Positions 50,768 to 59,495 of a stretch of DNA of 64,000 bases are shown piece after piece. Below the pieces are notes generated by a model. That model did not search any database and had not been told where the DNA came from. It worked only from the letters and a program-made list of their open reading frames with translations. Origin of the DNA: JAUNKE01 sp041853585 (GTDB lineage Bacteria > Bacillota > Clostridia > Peptostreptococcales > Filifactoraceae). The number at the start of each line of letters is the position of its first letter. Within the stretch, counting starts at the first letter, position 1. A program made the translations under genes and the position numbers. The stretch is from NCBI GenBank assembly GCA_041853585.1, contig JBGZSM010000056.1, positions 1 through 64,000 of the forward strand, given 5' to 3'.

Positions 50768-52570
50768 ATGAAAAGAGCAATAATAATTTTCAGCCTGCTG
50801 CTCTTGGTTTTTTGTACCCCGATTTATGCGGATGAAAATAATCATTATGAAAAAATAATTGATAAGGTAGCGGAAGATTACATAGGAAAAACTGTTCCCG
50901 GGGCCTGTGTAATGATATCTGAAAAAGGTAAGCCGGTTTTTGTGAAATGTTACGGATATGCGGACATTGAAAATAAAAAACGGATTGCGACGGATTCTAC
51001 AATAATCGAATGGGGCTCAATAACAAAAACGATGGTTTGGGTGAGTGCGATGCAGCTGGAAGAAAGAGGACTTCTCAAGCTTAATGAGGATATCCGCAGC
51101 TATCTTTCGGAAGGTTTTTTAAAGAATTTAAAATATGAAAAAAGCATTACGATGCTTGATTTGATGAATCATACCGCCGGTTTTGAAGAAGCGCTGATAG
51201 ATTTTCGCTATTTGAGGAAAGATGAGCAAATCGAATTGAGCAAAGTGCTTTCGGAGAAACAACCCGCACAGATATTTGAGCCCGGGGAAATATCCGCATA
51301 TTCAAACTGGGGCTGCGCATTAGCTGCCTTGATAGTGGAAAATGTAAGCGGACAGCCCTTTGAAGAATATGTAAAAGAGAATATTTTGATTCCCCTCAAT
51401 ATGAAAAATGTAAGTATAACATCTTTCTTGAGTGATACCCTCATCGAGCAAAAAGCAAATGGATACTCCTATTCACCTGAAGGTTTTCGAAAGGAGGATT
51501 GGATGATTTTACGGATGTATCCTGCCGGAGGGCTGAATGCGACCGCGGAAGATTTGATGAAATATGCTATGGAACTTTCAAAAAGCGTTGAAAAATCTTC
51601 TCTTTTGTTTCAAAATCCCGAAACGAAAGAGAGATTATTCAGCCGAACTTGGAGCTCTTTCGGCGCTTCCTCCGGATTGGCTCACGGCTTTTGGGAATAT
51701 GCGGGCGCGCCTCGGATATTTGGCCATGAAGGAGGAACTTACGGATTTAAAACACAAATGTGGGTAGAGCCGGAAAAAGAGCGCGCAATTGTGATTGCGA
51801 GCAATGTGATGGAGACGGACTTTTGCTCCAAGGTAATGAGCGCCATAACGACGGAGAATTCTTCGGAGAGAGTAAACGATTCTTCAACGATGGAAATTAA
51901 AAACTTTGAAGGGAATTATGCTCCTGCTCGCCGAGCATACACGAATCCGGGGAAAATAAACGGATTGATGCAGAATATAAAAATCACCTCAACCGCCGAC
52001 GGCAAACATATTATTATGAAAAAAAACGGGGATGATAAGGAGTATATTTTTGAGCCTATAGATAAAGGGAGATTTTACTGTAAAGAAGCCTTGGCGGAAG
52101 AAAGATATTTGGCTTTTCAGCAAGAAGAGGAAGAGGTTTTGAGTATGACTTTTCGACTTGCCCATGACTATATACCGGCGGAAGGGCTGCAAAGTTTTCA
52201 GGGAATTCTTTTACTTGCAATCATTTTTATTTTTTGCTCGATAGTTTGGATATGCTCTTTTATATGGCATTTGGCAACAAAAAATCGACAGGCATTCCTC
52301 TTTCCTAAGATGCTGTGTAATCTGTGCGGTATTTTTATAAGCATCGCGGTGGCGGGGGTTTTATTCCATTGGATTCGGAAATATATGATTGTTTCCGCGC
52401 AACTGAATGCCGTAGCGATTATCAATTATATTTTCGGCATCGTAATTTTTATAGCTTCGGTATATTTGTTGCTCAAAAAGCAAAGGTTCTTTGCAATCCT
52501 ATCTCTGGCAACAATAATCTTACAGATGTCTGCACTCGGGGAAATCGGATTTCTAACTATATTGAGATAA
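50768..52570 (+). CDS. Membrane-anchored serine hydrolase (S12, beta-lactamase/PBP4*-like)
   Basis: The 600-residue protein has a signal peptide (about 1-21), an extracellular class C beta-lactamase-type domain with S-x-x-K at S84-K87 (WGSITKTM), Y-x-N at Y178 (YSN), and H-x-G-like HEGG at about H320. A second beta-rich segment (about 385-475) follows, and four C-terminal membrane helices (about 478-600). S12 proteins act as D-Ala-D-Ala carboxypeptidases, esterases or amide hydrolases. In the island it may act on the extracellular form of the substrate. No amino-acid racemase or antibiotic gene is next to it, so a resistance function is not implied. Confidence 0.85.
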   Translation: MKRAIIIFSLLLLVFCTPIYADENNHYEKIIDKVAEDYIGKTVPGACVMISEKGKPVFVKCYGYADIENKKRIATDSTIIEWGSITKTMVWVSAMQLEERGLLKLNEDIRSYLSEGFLKNLKYEKSITMLDLMNHTAGFEEALIDFRYLRKDEQIELSKVLSEKQPAQIFEPGEISAYSNWGCALAALIVENVSGQPFEEYVKENILIPLNMKNVSITSFLSDTLIEQKANGYSYSPEGFRKEDWMILRMYPAGGLNATAEDLMKYAMELSKSVEKSSLLFQNPETKERLFSRTWSSFGASSGLAHGFWEYAGAPRIFGHEGGTYGFKTQMWVEPEKERAIVIASNVMETDFCSKVMSAITTENSSERVNDSSTMEIKNFEGNYAPARRAYTNPGKINGLMQNIKITSTADGKHIIMKKNGDDKEYIFEPIDKGRFYCKEALAEERYLAFQQEEEEVLSMTFRLAHDYIPAEGLQSFQGILLLAIIFIFCSIVWICSFIWHLATKNRQAFLFPKMLCNLCGIFISIAVAGVLFHWIRKYMIVSAQLNAVAIINYIFGIVIFIASVYLLLKKQRFFAILSLATIILQMSALGEIGFLTILR

Positions 52571-52584
52571 GGAGCGTGGTTAAA

Positions 52585-53187
52585 ATGAAAGAAAGAGATA
52601 AATGGTCCGTGAACAATGTCATCACTACAGTATTGATGAGCGTCCTGCTGATTGTTATTCAATTTGCGGTCAATATGATTTGCATGTTGAATAATTTTGT
52701 CAGCATGGTACTGTCCGTAGGATTTACGGTATTTTTATGTGCACCGATTTATTTTTTAATGGTGCAGAAAGTTAAACAGAGAGGAGTATCTTTTGTCTAT
52801 ATGACAATCATAGGAATTGTTCATTTGCTTATGGGGAACTGGTATTTATTACCTTATTATATTCTGATAGGCATCCTTTGTGAATTGATTTTATGGAAGA
52901 AAGATTCTCACTCGGATTCACGCAAACTCACTTTAACTTGGACTATGGTCAGTTTTTTATTTAATGGAACCAATCTGCTTCCGATATGGTTTTTTTGGAA
53001 GAGCTACTATGACTTCGCTTTATCCAGCGGCATGAGTACGGAGTATATTGAAGAATATGTAAAATATTACACTTCACCTGGTTGGCTGATATTTATCATT
53101 TTGTTTACGGTAGGCTGCGGTTTTCTCGGAAGTCGAATTGCAACTCGTTTGATGAAAAAGCATTTTAAAAAGGCAGGGGTGCTTTAA
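52585..53187 (+). CDS. ECF transporter substrate-binding (S) component, MptD/Trep_Strep type
   Basis: The start ATG 52585 follows AAGGAGCG; the long in-frame upstream extension overlaps the hydrolase gene. The 200-residue protein has about six membrane helices and the layout of the MptD/Trep_Strep putative S components (NVITTVLMSVLLIVIQFAVN, then GNWYLLPYYILIGILCEL). ECF S components bind a small molecule in the membrane. Genes for the T and A components follow immediately, so this is a dedicated (group I) ECF system. The substrate of this family is not established. Confidence 0.82.
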   Translation: MKERDKWSVNNVITTVLMSVLLIVIQFAVNMICMLNNFVSMVLSVGFTVFLCAPIYFLMVQKVKQRGVSFVYMTIIGIVHLLMGNWYLLPYYILIGILCELILWKKDSHSDSRKLTLTWTMVSFLFNGTNLLPIWFFWKSYYDFALSSGMSTEYIEEYVKYYTSPGWLIFIILFTVGCGFLGSRIATRLMKKHFKKAGVL

Positions 53188-53188
53188 A

Positions 53189-53869
53189 GTGAAAAAAGAT
53201 TTTGCTGTAGGAACAAAAATTTGGATGTTCATTTGTGTAGTAACGGCATCCTGTTTCGTCACAAATTATAAAGAGAGTGTGATAATTACGCTGACGGGAT
53301 TTTTATTTTTGATTGTGCAAAGGAAATGGAATATCTTTCTTCCTTTTATTCTATTTTACAGTATCATTGTTTTATTAATGCTCGGGATTCGTTTTTATAA
53401 TTGGAGAATGATTATATTTTCGGAGTTTCATGTAGTATTGTTTTGGAACATATTTCCGACAATGATTATTTCGTGGGATTTAATTGATACGCCGCCGGGA
53501 AAGGTATCCGCATTTTTATCCGAAATTCAAGTTCCGGTATTCATTATTCTGGGAGTGCTCGTTGTTTTTCGTTTTATTCCGACGCTGCGAGCGGAACTTG
53601 CAAAGATTCGTTTATCAATGAAGAATAGAGGACTTCTTGAGTTTGAAAAAGTTATTCTTCATCCGGCAATTACTGCTGAATATGTACTGATTCCACTTTT
53701 GTTGCGCTGCATTCAGGTTGCCGATCAGCTTTCCGTATCCGCGATGACAAGAGGAGCGGGCTCTCCGCTGAAAAGGAGCAGTTATTATGAAAACGGATGC
53801 TCGAAATCGGATTATTTATGGACATTTATCGGTGGAGTGATGATGCTCCTTATCATAAAAGGACTTTAG
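53189..53869 (+). CDS. ECF transporter transmembrane (T) component
   Basis: The 226-residue protein has about five membrane helices and the EcfT/CbiQ coupling helix with the conserved Arg-Gly pair (SVSAMTRGAGSPLKRSSY, about residues 185-202) that contacts the ATPases. The start is GTG 53189, one base after the S-gene stop, with an AGGGG site inside that gene. It links the S component to EcfA. Confidence 0.87.
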   Translation: MKKDFAVGTKIWMFICVVTASCFVTNYKESVIITLTGFLFLIVQRKWNIFLPFILFYSIIVLLMLGIRFYNWRMIIFSEFHVVLFWNIFPTMIISWDLIDTPPGKVSAFLSEIQVPVFIILGVLVVFRFIPTLRAELAKIRLSMKNRGLLEFEKVILHPAITAEYVLIPLLLRCIQVADQLSVSAMTRGAGSPLKRSSYYENGCSKSDYLWTFIGGVMMLLIIKGL

Positions 53870-53872
53870 CAT

Positions 53873-55261
53873 ATGATAAAGATGGAAAAAGTAAGCTTTC
53901 GTTATGAAAATGGTGAAAGAGGAGTGTTTGATATCGACCTCACAATAAACCAAGGGGAATGTGTTGTGCTCACGGGGATTTCCGGGAGCGGGAAAACCAC
54001 CGTCTTGCGATTGATTAACGGACTGACTCCTCAATATTATGCCGGAGCATTATCGGGAGAAATAAAAATTGAGGGAAAAGATTCAAAAGAGATTCCTTTT
54101 TGGGAAAGAGGAAAATATATCGGAAGTATTTTTCAAGAACCGCAAAGCCAATTTTTTTCTTCCGAGCTTGCAGGGGAGATTGCATTTGGATGTGAAAACT
54201 ATGGCTTCTCAAGAAAAGAAATTATTTTTCGTACGGAAAAAGCCATTCGGCATTTCGGACTCGGTGCCTTAAGAGAGAGTTCATTGGATGTACTTTCGGG
54301 CGGAGAAAAACAGCGGATAGCTATCGCTTCGGTTTATGCAATGACTCCCAAAATATATGTTTGTGATGAACCGACGGCAAATTTGGACGAAGAAAGCGCC
54401 AAGAAACTTTCATTAACTTTTAAAAAATTAAAAGAAGCGGGGCATACTTTAGTGATTGCGGAGCATCGTTTGAGTTGGCTTCAAGATATTGCTGACCGTT
54501 ATATTTACATAAAGGATGGTAAAATCGAGTGGGATTATAACCAAAATCAGCTAAAGGCTCTCAAAGCGGAGGAGTTGGTGAGTTATGGTTTGAAAAGTTT
54601 TTGTTGTGTTGAAGCGAACAAACTTCCAATGGCACAGGCGCAGGGAAGTCCTCTTCTGGAAGCAAGAAATATTTCTTTTCAAAAAAAGCCAAAAAGCATT
54701 TTAAAGGGAATTTCTTTTTCAGCAAGCGGCGGGCAAGTTGTGGCTATAACCGGCAATAATGGTGCAGGGAAAACCACTTTGGCAACTATACTTTCGGGAC
54801 TTAGAAAAGAAACCTCGGGTGAATTGTATATCGGCGGTAAAAAATGTTCCATCAAGGAACGCCGCAAGAAAATCTGGTACAGTGCCAATGATACGGGTAC
54901 ACAATTTTTTACGGAGAATGTGTATGAAGAACTTTTTTTGCATCGGAAAGATTCTGTTCATCAAAGAGAAGTTGCTCAGGAAATTCTAAAAAAATTGAGG
55001 CTCTATGAGCTCAAAGACGCACATCCTTTTACACTTTCAGGAGGAGAAAAGCAGAGACTTTCGATAGCATGCGGGTTGATTTCCGACAGAGAAATCCTCA
55101 TCTTTGACGAGCCTACCAGCGGGTTGGACGGTTATAATGAAAAAATTATTTCCGAAGCCTTTCGTATGGCGGCAAGGAAAGGAAAGGTCATCTTGATAAT
55201 TACTCATGACAATGAGTTGATAAGAGGATGTTGTTCTCATTCTTTTCAATTATCTTCATAA
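53873..55261 (+). CDS. ECF transporter ATPase with two fused ABC domains
   Basis: The 462-residue protein contains two ATPases in tandem: the first with GISGSGKTT (about residue 36) and LSGGEKQRIAIA, the second with GNNGAGKTT (about 294) and LSGGEKQRLSIA, then IFDEPTSGLDGYN. It is a fused EcfA1-EcfA2 as found in dedicated ECF systems such as YkoD-like ones. It follows ecfT after three bases. Confidence 0.9.
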   Translation: MIKMEKVSFRYENGERGVFDIDLTINQGECVVLTGISGSGKTTVLRLINGLTPQYYAGALSGEIKIEGKDSKEIPFWERGKYIGSIFQEPQSQFFSSELAGEIAFGCENYGFSRKEIIFRTEKAIRHFGLGALRESSLDVLSGGEKQRIAIASVYAMTPKIYVCDEPTANLDEESAKKLSLTFKKLKEAGHTLVIAEHRLSWLQDIADRYIYIKDGKIEWDYNQNQLKALKAEELVSYGLKSFCCVEANKLPMAQAQGSPLLEARNISFQKKPKSILKGISFSASGGQVVAITGNNGAGKTTLATILSGLRKETSGELYIGGKKCSIKERRKKIWYSANDTGTQFFTENVYEELFLHRKDSVHQREVAQEILKKLRLYELKDAHPFTLSGGEKQRLSIACGLISDREILIFDEPTSGLDGYNEKIISEAFRMAARKGKVILIITHDNELIRGCCSHSFQLSS

Positions 55262-55274
55262 AGAGAGGTGTAAT

Positions 55275-56621
55275 ATGAGCGAAGTAAGGGAAGAATTATT
55301 AACGGAGAATCCGTGGAAATTAATGATCAAATTGAGTGTTCCGGCAGTTCTGGGACAATTTGTTGTAGGGCTTTATGCTCTTGTGGATTCCATATATGTC
55401 GGTCAAATGGTCGGTACCGATGCGATGAGTGCCGTCTCGGCAGCTTCTCCCTTTGTATTGATAAACAACGGGATTGCCGTTCTGGTCGGGATTGGTTCAG
55501 GCTCTGTGCTTTCAAGAGCGATTGGGGCAAGAGAGCAGAAAACCGTAGATAAAATTATGGGTAATTTGGTAGTCTTGGTATTGTTGTTTTCTTCGATTGT
55601 CATGCTTGTCGGAATTTCTTTGGCACCACAATTTCTTCGATGGTCGGGAGCGGAGAATGAGGTACTCTCGATGGGGGTATCTTATTTGAGAACCATTTAT
55701 ATCGGCTCCATTTTTGTAAATTTTATGCAAGCCGCAAATATGGTACTTCGTGCTGAAGGTCGTATGGGGATTGCAATGGGTATTATGGCCGGAGGAGCAA
55801 TACTCAACATCATATTGGATCCGATATTTATCATATTGCTACCGGATTACGGACCACAGGCGGTAGCGCTTGCAACCGTTATTTCGCAATTTATACAATC
55901 AACGGTTACGCTATGGTTTTTTTTGAAGAAAAGTCCGGTGGTGAAATTTCATGGAATTCGCTTAGCGGAGGATTTGGTGCCGGAAATTATTGCGGTAGGT
56001 CTTAGCGGAATGTTGATGCAAATTATGATGCTGATACAGATGACGGTGGTATATAACACGGCAGTTAAATATGGAGGAGAAAATCAAATTGCTCTGATGG
56101 GAGCGACGCAAAGGGTGATGCAGTTGTCATTTGTTCCGATTTGGGGAATGAGTCAAGCTTTGCAGCCTGCTCTAGGAACAAATTACGGAGCAAAAGAGTT
56201 TTTCAGGGCGAAAAAATTTATGAATGTCTTTATTGCCGCTTCAACCGGTTTAATATTTTTATTCTGGATGATTATCGAATTTTTCCCGAAACAAATTTTA
56301 GCCGCGTTCATTACCGATGCGGAGATAGTGGCTTCCGGAATTAGTAATTTCAGGTTGATATTCAGTATTTTTCCAACCTATGGTTTGCTTATAATGACGA
56401 TAACATATTTCCAAGCGATAGGGAAAGCCAAGCAAGCAGGCATACTGGTAATTTTAAGACAGCTTGCACTTGTCGTACCGCTTGTACTTTTGCTTCCGCT
56501 TTTAATGAATAATGTGGTCGGAGTTTGGTTGGCGTTGCCGCTGAACGATATGATTATTTTATTGATATCCATCTATCTGCTGAGAAAAGAATTTAAAGAA
56601 TTGGATGGATTGATAGTGTAA
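55275..56621 (+). CDS. MATE-family efflux transporter
   Basis: The 448-residue protein has twelve membrane helices in two similar halves and typical MATE blocks: KLSVPAVLGQFVVGLYALVD and SIYVGQMVGTDAMSAVS in the first half, and MQLSFVPIWGMSQALQPALG and YGAKEFFRAKK in the second. It is a Na+ or H+ driven exporter. As the last gene of the island (13 bases after ecfA), it may export the toxic substrate or a modified product, the counterpart of the importers upstream. Confidence 0.92.
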   Translation: MSEVREELLTENPWKLMIKLSVPAVLGQFVVGLYALVDSIYVGQMVGTDAMSAVSAASPFVLINNGIAVLVGIGSGSVLSRAIGAREQKTVDKIMGNLVVLVLLFSSIVMLVGISLAPQFLRWSGAENEVLSMGVSYLRTIYIGSIFVNFMQAANMVLRAEGRMGIAMGIMAGGAILNIILDPIFIILLPDYGPQAVALATVISQFIQSTVTLWFFLKKSPVVKFHGIRLAEDLVPEIIAVGLSGMLMQIMMLIQMTVVYNTAVKYGGENQIALMGATQRVMQLSFVPIWGMSQALQPALGTNYGAKEFFRAKKFMNVFIAASTGLIFLFWMIIEFFPKQILAAFITDAEIVASGISNFRLIFSIFPTYGLLIMTITYFQAIGKAKQAGILVILRQLALVVPLVLLLPLLMNNVVGVWLALPLNDMIILLISIYLLRKEFKELDGLIV

Positions 56622-56634
56622 TATTATTGAATCA

Positions 56635-56706
56635 AAAACCGCTAATTATAGGTTCTTATTTTTAGATAGGATTCTAACTTTAAGAATTATAATTCTGCGG
56701 TTTTTT
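56635..56706 (+). terminator. Long terminator at the end of the transport island
   Basis: AAAACCGC (56635-56642) pairs with GCGG plus T run (56697-56706). Inside, AATTATA pairs with TATAATT and TTCTTA with TAAGAA, giving a long, bulged AT-rich hairpin. Confidence 0.7.
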
Positions 56707-56885
56707 GTTTTTGGAGATGAGGTTTTGGCAAAAGGATCTTTCGGCAAATGCGTAAAAGAATGTAAAGATATCGTTTTGATTGGATTTTGGAAATATATCG
56801 GTAAAAAGAAATAGCAGATTCCCGACTCGAAATAAAACAAAATTTTGTTTTTTGTCTACAAAAACAATATAGATGTCCTTAAATA

Positions 56886-56894
56886 TGCTATAAT
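56886..56894 (+). promoter_or_regulatory. Extended -10 promoter for the solute-binding protein gene
   Basis: TG-C-TATAAT is a consensus extended -10; the -35 region (AATATA) is poor. The leader is only about 14 bases, just enough for AAAGGAGG. Confidence 0.6.
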
Positions 56895-56914
56895 ATTTCT
56901 GAAAGGAGGACGAT

Positions 56915-57994
56915 ATGACAAAGAAGATTACTGCTTTTTTTTGCTTTGTGTTTGCAGTTTTCATACTTCTGTCAGGATGTGTCAATCGTGAAGCGGGGGA
57001 AGAAAATACGGAGCAGGATATTGTCAATATATTTGATAACGATTTGGAAGACAAGTTGGTGGTGTATGCCACGCATCCCGAGCCGATGCTCAAACGAGTT
57101 GCGGAAGTTTTTACCGAAAAGACGGGAGTTCCCGTTGAGTATAACAGCTTGCAAGGCGATTTGACCGACCGAATGCGTGAAGAAAAAGATATTGCCAAAG
57201 CCGATGTGATGTATGGCGGCTCATCCACCCTATACATTGCAATGAGCAATGAGAATTTACTTGAGTCTTATGTACCGACATGGGCAAAAGAGTTGCATCG
57301 CGATTTTGTGGACTCCAAAGGCTATTGGTATGGCGTAATGAAAACACCGATTGTTATTTTCTATCATGAAGATTTGCTTGGAGATACGCCGATTCCGACT
57401 AGCTGGAAAGATTTAGCGAGGCCTGAATATCAGGGATTGATTATTTCGAGAGACAGCAATTCTTCATCACAAGAGGCGACCATCATCTCATTGCTTTCCT
57501 ATTATGAAAGAACACAAAGCTTGGATGAAGGGATTTCTTGGCTCAAGCAATTGGACGCCAACACAAAAAACTATTATTCCGACAACGAGAGTCATTTTAA
57601 GGCTTTTGCTGCAAAAGAAGCACCAATCGGTTACGGAGTGCTCAGCGCAGTTATTGAAAGTAAGATAAAGGACCAAACGCCGTTTTCAACCGTCAATCCG
57701 AAGGAAGGCTCCATCGTGTTGACCGACTGTATCGCCTTGGTCAAAGATGCGCCGCATCCGAATGCCGCTAAAGCGTTTATCGAATTTGCCGGCAGCGAAG
57801 AAGTGCAGATTATGCTTGCGAATGAATTTGACAGAATGCCGACCTTGGACAAGGCTCGAATTGAAGGTCCCGCATGGATGCATCAGGAAATTGAAGCGAT
57901 GCCGTTGGATTGGTCATACATCGCAAAGCATGAAAATGAATGGAGCAAGATGTGGGAAGAACAAATTAAAGATAAAAATAAGTCAATAAAATAA
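56915..57994 (+). CDS. Extracellular solute-binding lipoprotein (iron/ferric-type ABC importer)
   Basis: The 359-residue protein has a lipoprotein signal with lipobox LLSGC (Cys at about residue 22) and a two-lobed type II periplasmic-binding fold. Typical segments are LVVYATHPEPMLKRVAEVF, DVMYGGSSTLYIAM, PTSWKDLARPEYQGLIISR and IALVKDAPHPNAAKAFIEF. It resembles the AfuA/FbpA-like family for ferric iron or phosphonate/polyamine-like ligands. No permease or ATPase gene is adjacent: it lies between the island terminator and its own terminator, so it is an orphan binding protein. Confidence 0.9.
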   Translation: MTKKITAFFCFVFAVFILLSGCVNREAGEENTEQDIVNIFDNDLEDKLVVYATHPEPMLKRVAEVFTEKTGVPVEYNSLQGDLTDRMREEKDIAKADVMYGGSSTLYIAMSNENLLESYVPTWAKELHRDFVDSKGYWYGVMKTPIVIFYHEDLLGDTPIPTSWKDLARPEYQGLIISRDSNSSSQEATIISLLSYYERTQSLDEGISWLKQLDANTKNYYSDNESHFKAFAAKEAPIGYGVLSAVIESKIKDQTPFSTVNPKEGSIVLTDCIALVKDAPHPNAAKAFIEFAGSEEVQIMLANEFDRMPTLDKARIEGPAWMHQEIEAMPLDWSYIAKHENEWSKMWEEQIKDKNKSIK

Positions 57995-58015
57995 AAGGTT
58001 GTTAAAGCCTGAAAG

Positions 58016-58047
58016 AAAATGGCAAACTCGTTGAGTGAGCCATTTTT
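58016..58047 (+). terminator. Terminator after the solute-binding protein; copy B of the conserved hairpin family
   Basis: AAAATGGC-AAA-CTC-GTT-GAG-TGA-GCCATTTTT: same outer and inner stems as copy A (8202) and C (62316), with a three-base loop in place of the tetraloop. Confidence 0.8.
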
Positions 58048-58091
58048 CAGTTACAAGATATTGATTAAAAATTTCAAACCGAATCGTACAA

Positions 58092-58138
58092 ATCAAAAAA
58101 GCTGTGGCGGAATGAAAATCCATTCCGGTCACAGCTTT
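58092..58138 (-). terminator. Bidirectional terminator, mainly for lysR
   Basis: AAAGCTGTG and CGGAATG pair with CATTCCG and CACAGCTTT (about 16 pairs, one or two bulged bases). The A run at 58092-58100 gives the T run for the minus-strand lysR transcript. Confidence 0.8.
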
Positions 58139-58188
58139 GTTTATTAATACGAAAAGCAAAAAGCCAAGAAATTTATATTTGGGAGCAT

Positions 58189-59085
58189 TTATTTACTCGA
58201 ATTTGAAAATTTTTCGCTTATAAAATTTTTGAGCTGATTTTCAAGTGGCGACAAGGTCGCTTTTTTGTGATGCACAAAATAAAATTCGCGCTTGGTGTTG
58301 ATATTTTTAAGCTCATAAATCAGTACATCGTCCTTTGCATATTCCGATGCGAAGGAGCGCGGCACAAAAGCGAAGCCGGCGCCGAGTGCCACCAATTTTT
58401 TTGCGATGTGAAAACCTTCGGCGATTGCAACGATGTTGAGTTCATGCGTCAACAGATTGTGTTTGGCAAGCTCTTTGCTTAAAATCGAGCCCGAGCCTGA
58501 GCCTTCTTCACGAACAATCATCGGCAGAGCGAGAATTTGCTCCAAGCCGACGAGCCCATCCGGCAGCGGATTTTGTTTCGGTCCGATGAACACCATATCT
58601 TCCTCATAAACTTTCAGCGCATCAAAATCATTGTTCGGCTTCGAGCCGACAAAGCCGAATGCAAATTTCTTGTCGGAAATCGCATCGATGACATCCTGCG
58701 AATCGAGATGATGTAACTTGAAGCGGATGCCCGGATACGCCTGTGTAAATTCAGCCACCAATTTCGGCACGACGATTTCACCCGGCACCGTACTGTATGG
58801 AAGTTCCACCGTACCGCCGAATTGCCCGATGATATTGTTGATTTGGAACAAAGCCGAATCGCGTTTTTTAATCAGCTCAATCGCATAGTCGCGGAAAATC
58901 CGACCGGCATGCGTGAGCTCAATCGTTTTACCGTGACGCTCAAAGAGCTGAGTCATCAATTCCTTTTCCAAGTTTTGAATATGATTGGAAAGAGTAGGCT
59001 GCGTTAAATACAATTCACGACTTGCCTTTGAAAAGCTGTTATATTTTGCAATCGTAATAAAAGATTCCAACTGTTTAAAATCCAT
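58189..59085 (-). CDS. LysR-family transcriptional regulator
   Basis: The 298-residue protein has an N-terminal winged helix (FKQLESFITIAKYNSFSKAS, recognition helix LTQPTLSNHIQNLEKELM) and a LysR effector domain (about 90-290; VREEGSGSG and LGAGFAFVPRSFASEY are typical). It resembles the CysB/CysL-like and selenium-metabolism-associated LysR subgroup, but the ligand is open. It may regulate the divergent nrdD region (410-base gap) or distant genes; no LysR T-N11-A palindrome was certain. Start follows AAGGGAGAATG. Confidence 0.88.
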   Translation of the reverse strand: MDFKQLESFITIAKYNSFSKASRELYLTQPTLSNHIQNLEKELMTQLFERHGKTIELTHAGRIFRDYAIELIKKRDSALFQINNIIGQFGGTVELPYSTVPGEIVVPKLVAEFTQAYPGIRFKLHHLDSQDVIDAISDKKFAFGFVGSKPNNDFDALKVYEEDMVFIGPKQNPLPDGLVGLEQILALPMIVREEGSGSGSILSKELAKHNLLTHELNIVAIAEGFHIAKKLVALGAGFAFVPRSFASEYAKDDVLIYELKNINTKREFYFVHHKKATLSPLENQLKNFISEKFSNSSK

Positions 59086-59418
59086 ACATTCTCCCTTACT
59101 GATACCAAAATAAATCTCTTCCTATTATATCACTACATAGCATTTATAAGAACCTTTGTTTGCAAAAATAAAATATTTTATAATAGAAATTTTTTATTGG
59201 AGGGATTAGGTTATCCGATAACAAAGCGGGAATTAACTCTTTATCCCAAACGCAAATTTATTTCAACAAAAAAGAATCCGTGTATCGACGAATTCCATTC
59301 CAATCTCAAAATCCCAACCTAAATTTCAACACTGAAATAATTTTTTCGGCTAAACTATTGATATCACAAAACCTTGTTTTGACACTCAATTTTAACGCAA
59401 AATAAATTCTTTTTTCCC
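59086..59418. other. Divergent spacer between lysR and nrdD
   Basis: No gene is seen. The sequence is AT-rich with TTATATCACTACATAGCATT near lysR and A/T-rich low complexity later. I looked for paired NrdR boxes in front of nrdD and found only a partial resemblance at 59432-59450, which is not sufficient. Confidence 0.4.
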
Positions 59419-59447
59419 TTGCAATAATTTGCTACATATAGTATAGT
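59419..59447 (+). promoter_or_regulatory. Sigma-A promoter for nrdD-nrdG
   Basis: TTGCAA (59419-59424) and TATAGT (59442-59447) with 17-base spacing, about 48 bases before the GTG start. Confidence 0.65.
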
Positions 59448-59495
59448 TGTGTTTAAGATTGGCAACAAAACACAAGATATCGTAGGAGGTAGAAA

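Noticed and set aside
50768..52570. Antibiotic-resistance beta-lactamase
   Set aside because: The S-x-x-K/Y-x-N fold is shared by many S12 peptidases and esterases, and the large C-terminal membrane part and operon context do not support a resistance enzyme.
59432..59450. NrdR box in front of nrdD
   Set aside because: Only part of the expected ACACTATATATAGTGT-type site is present and the usual second box is missing.
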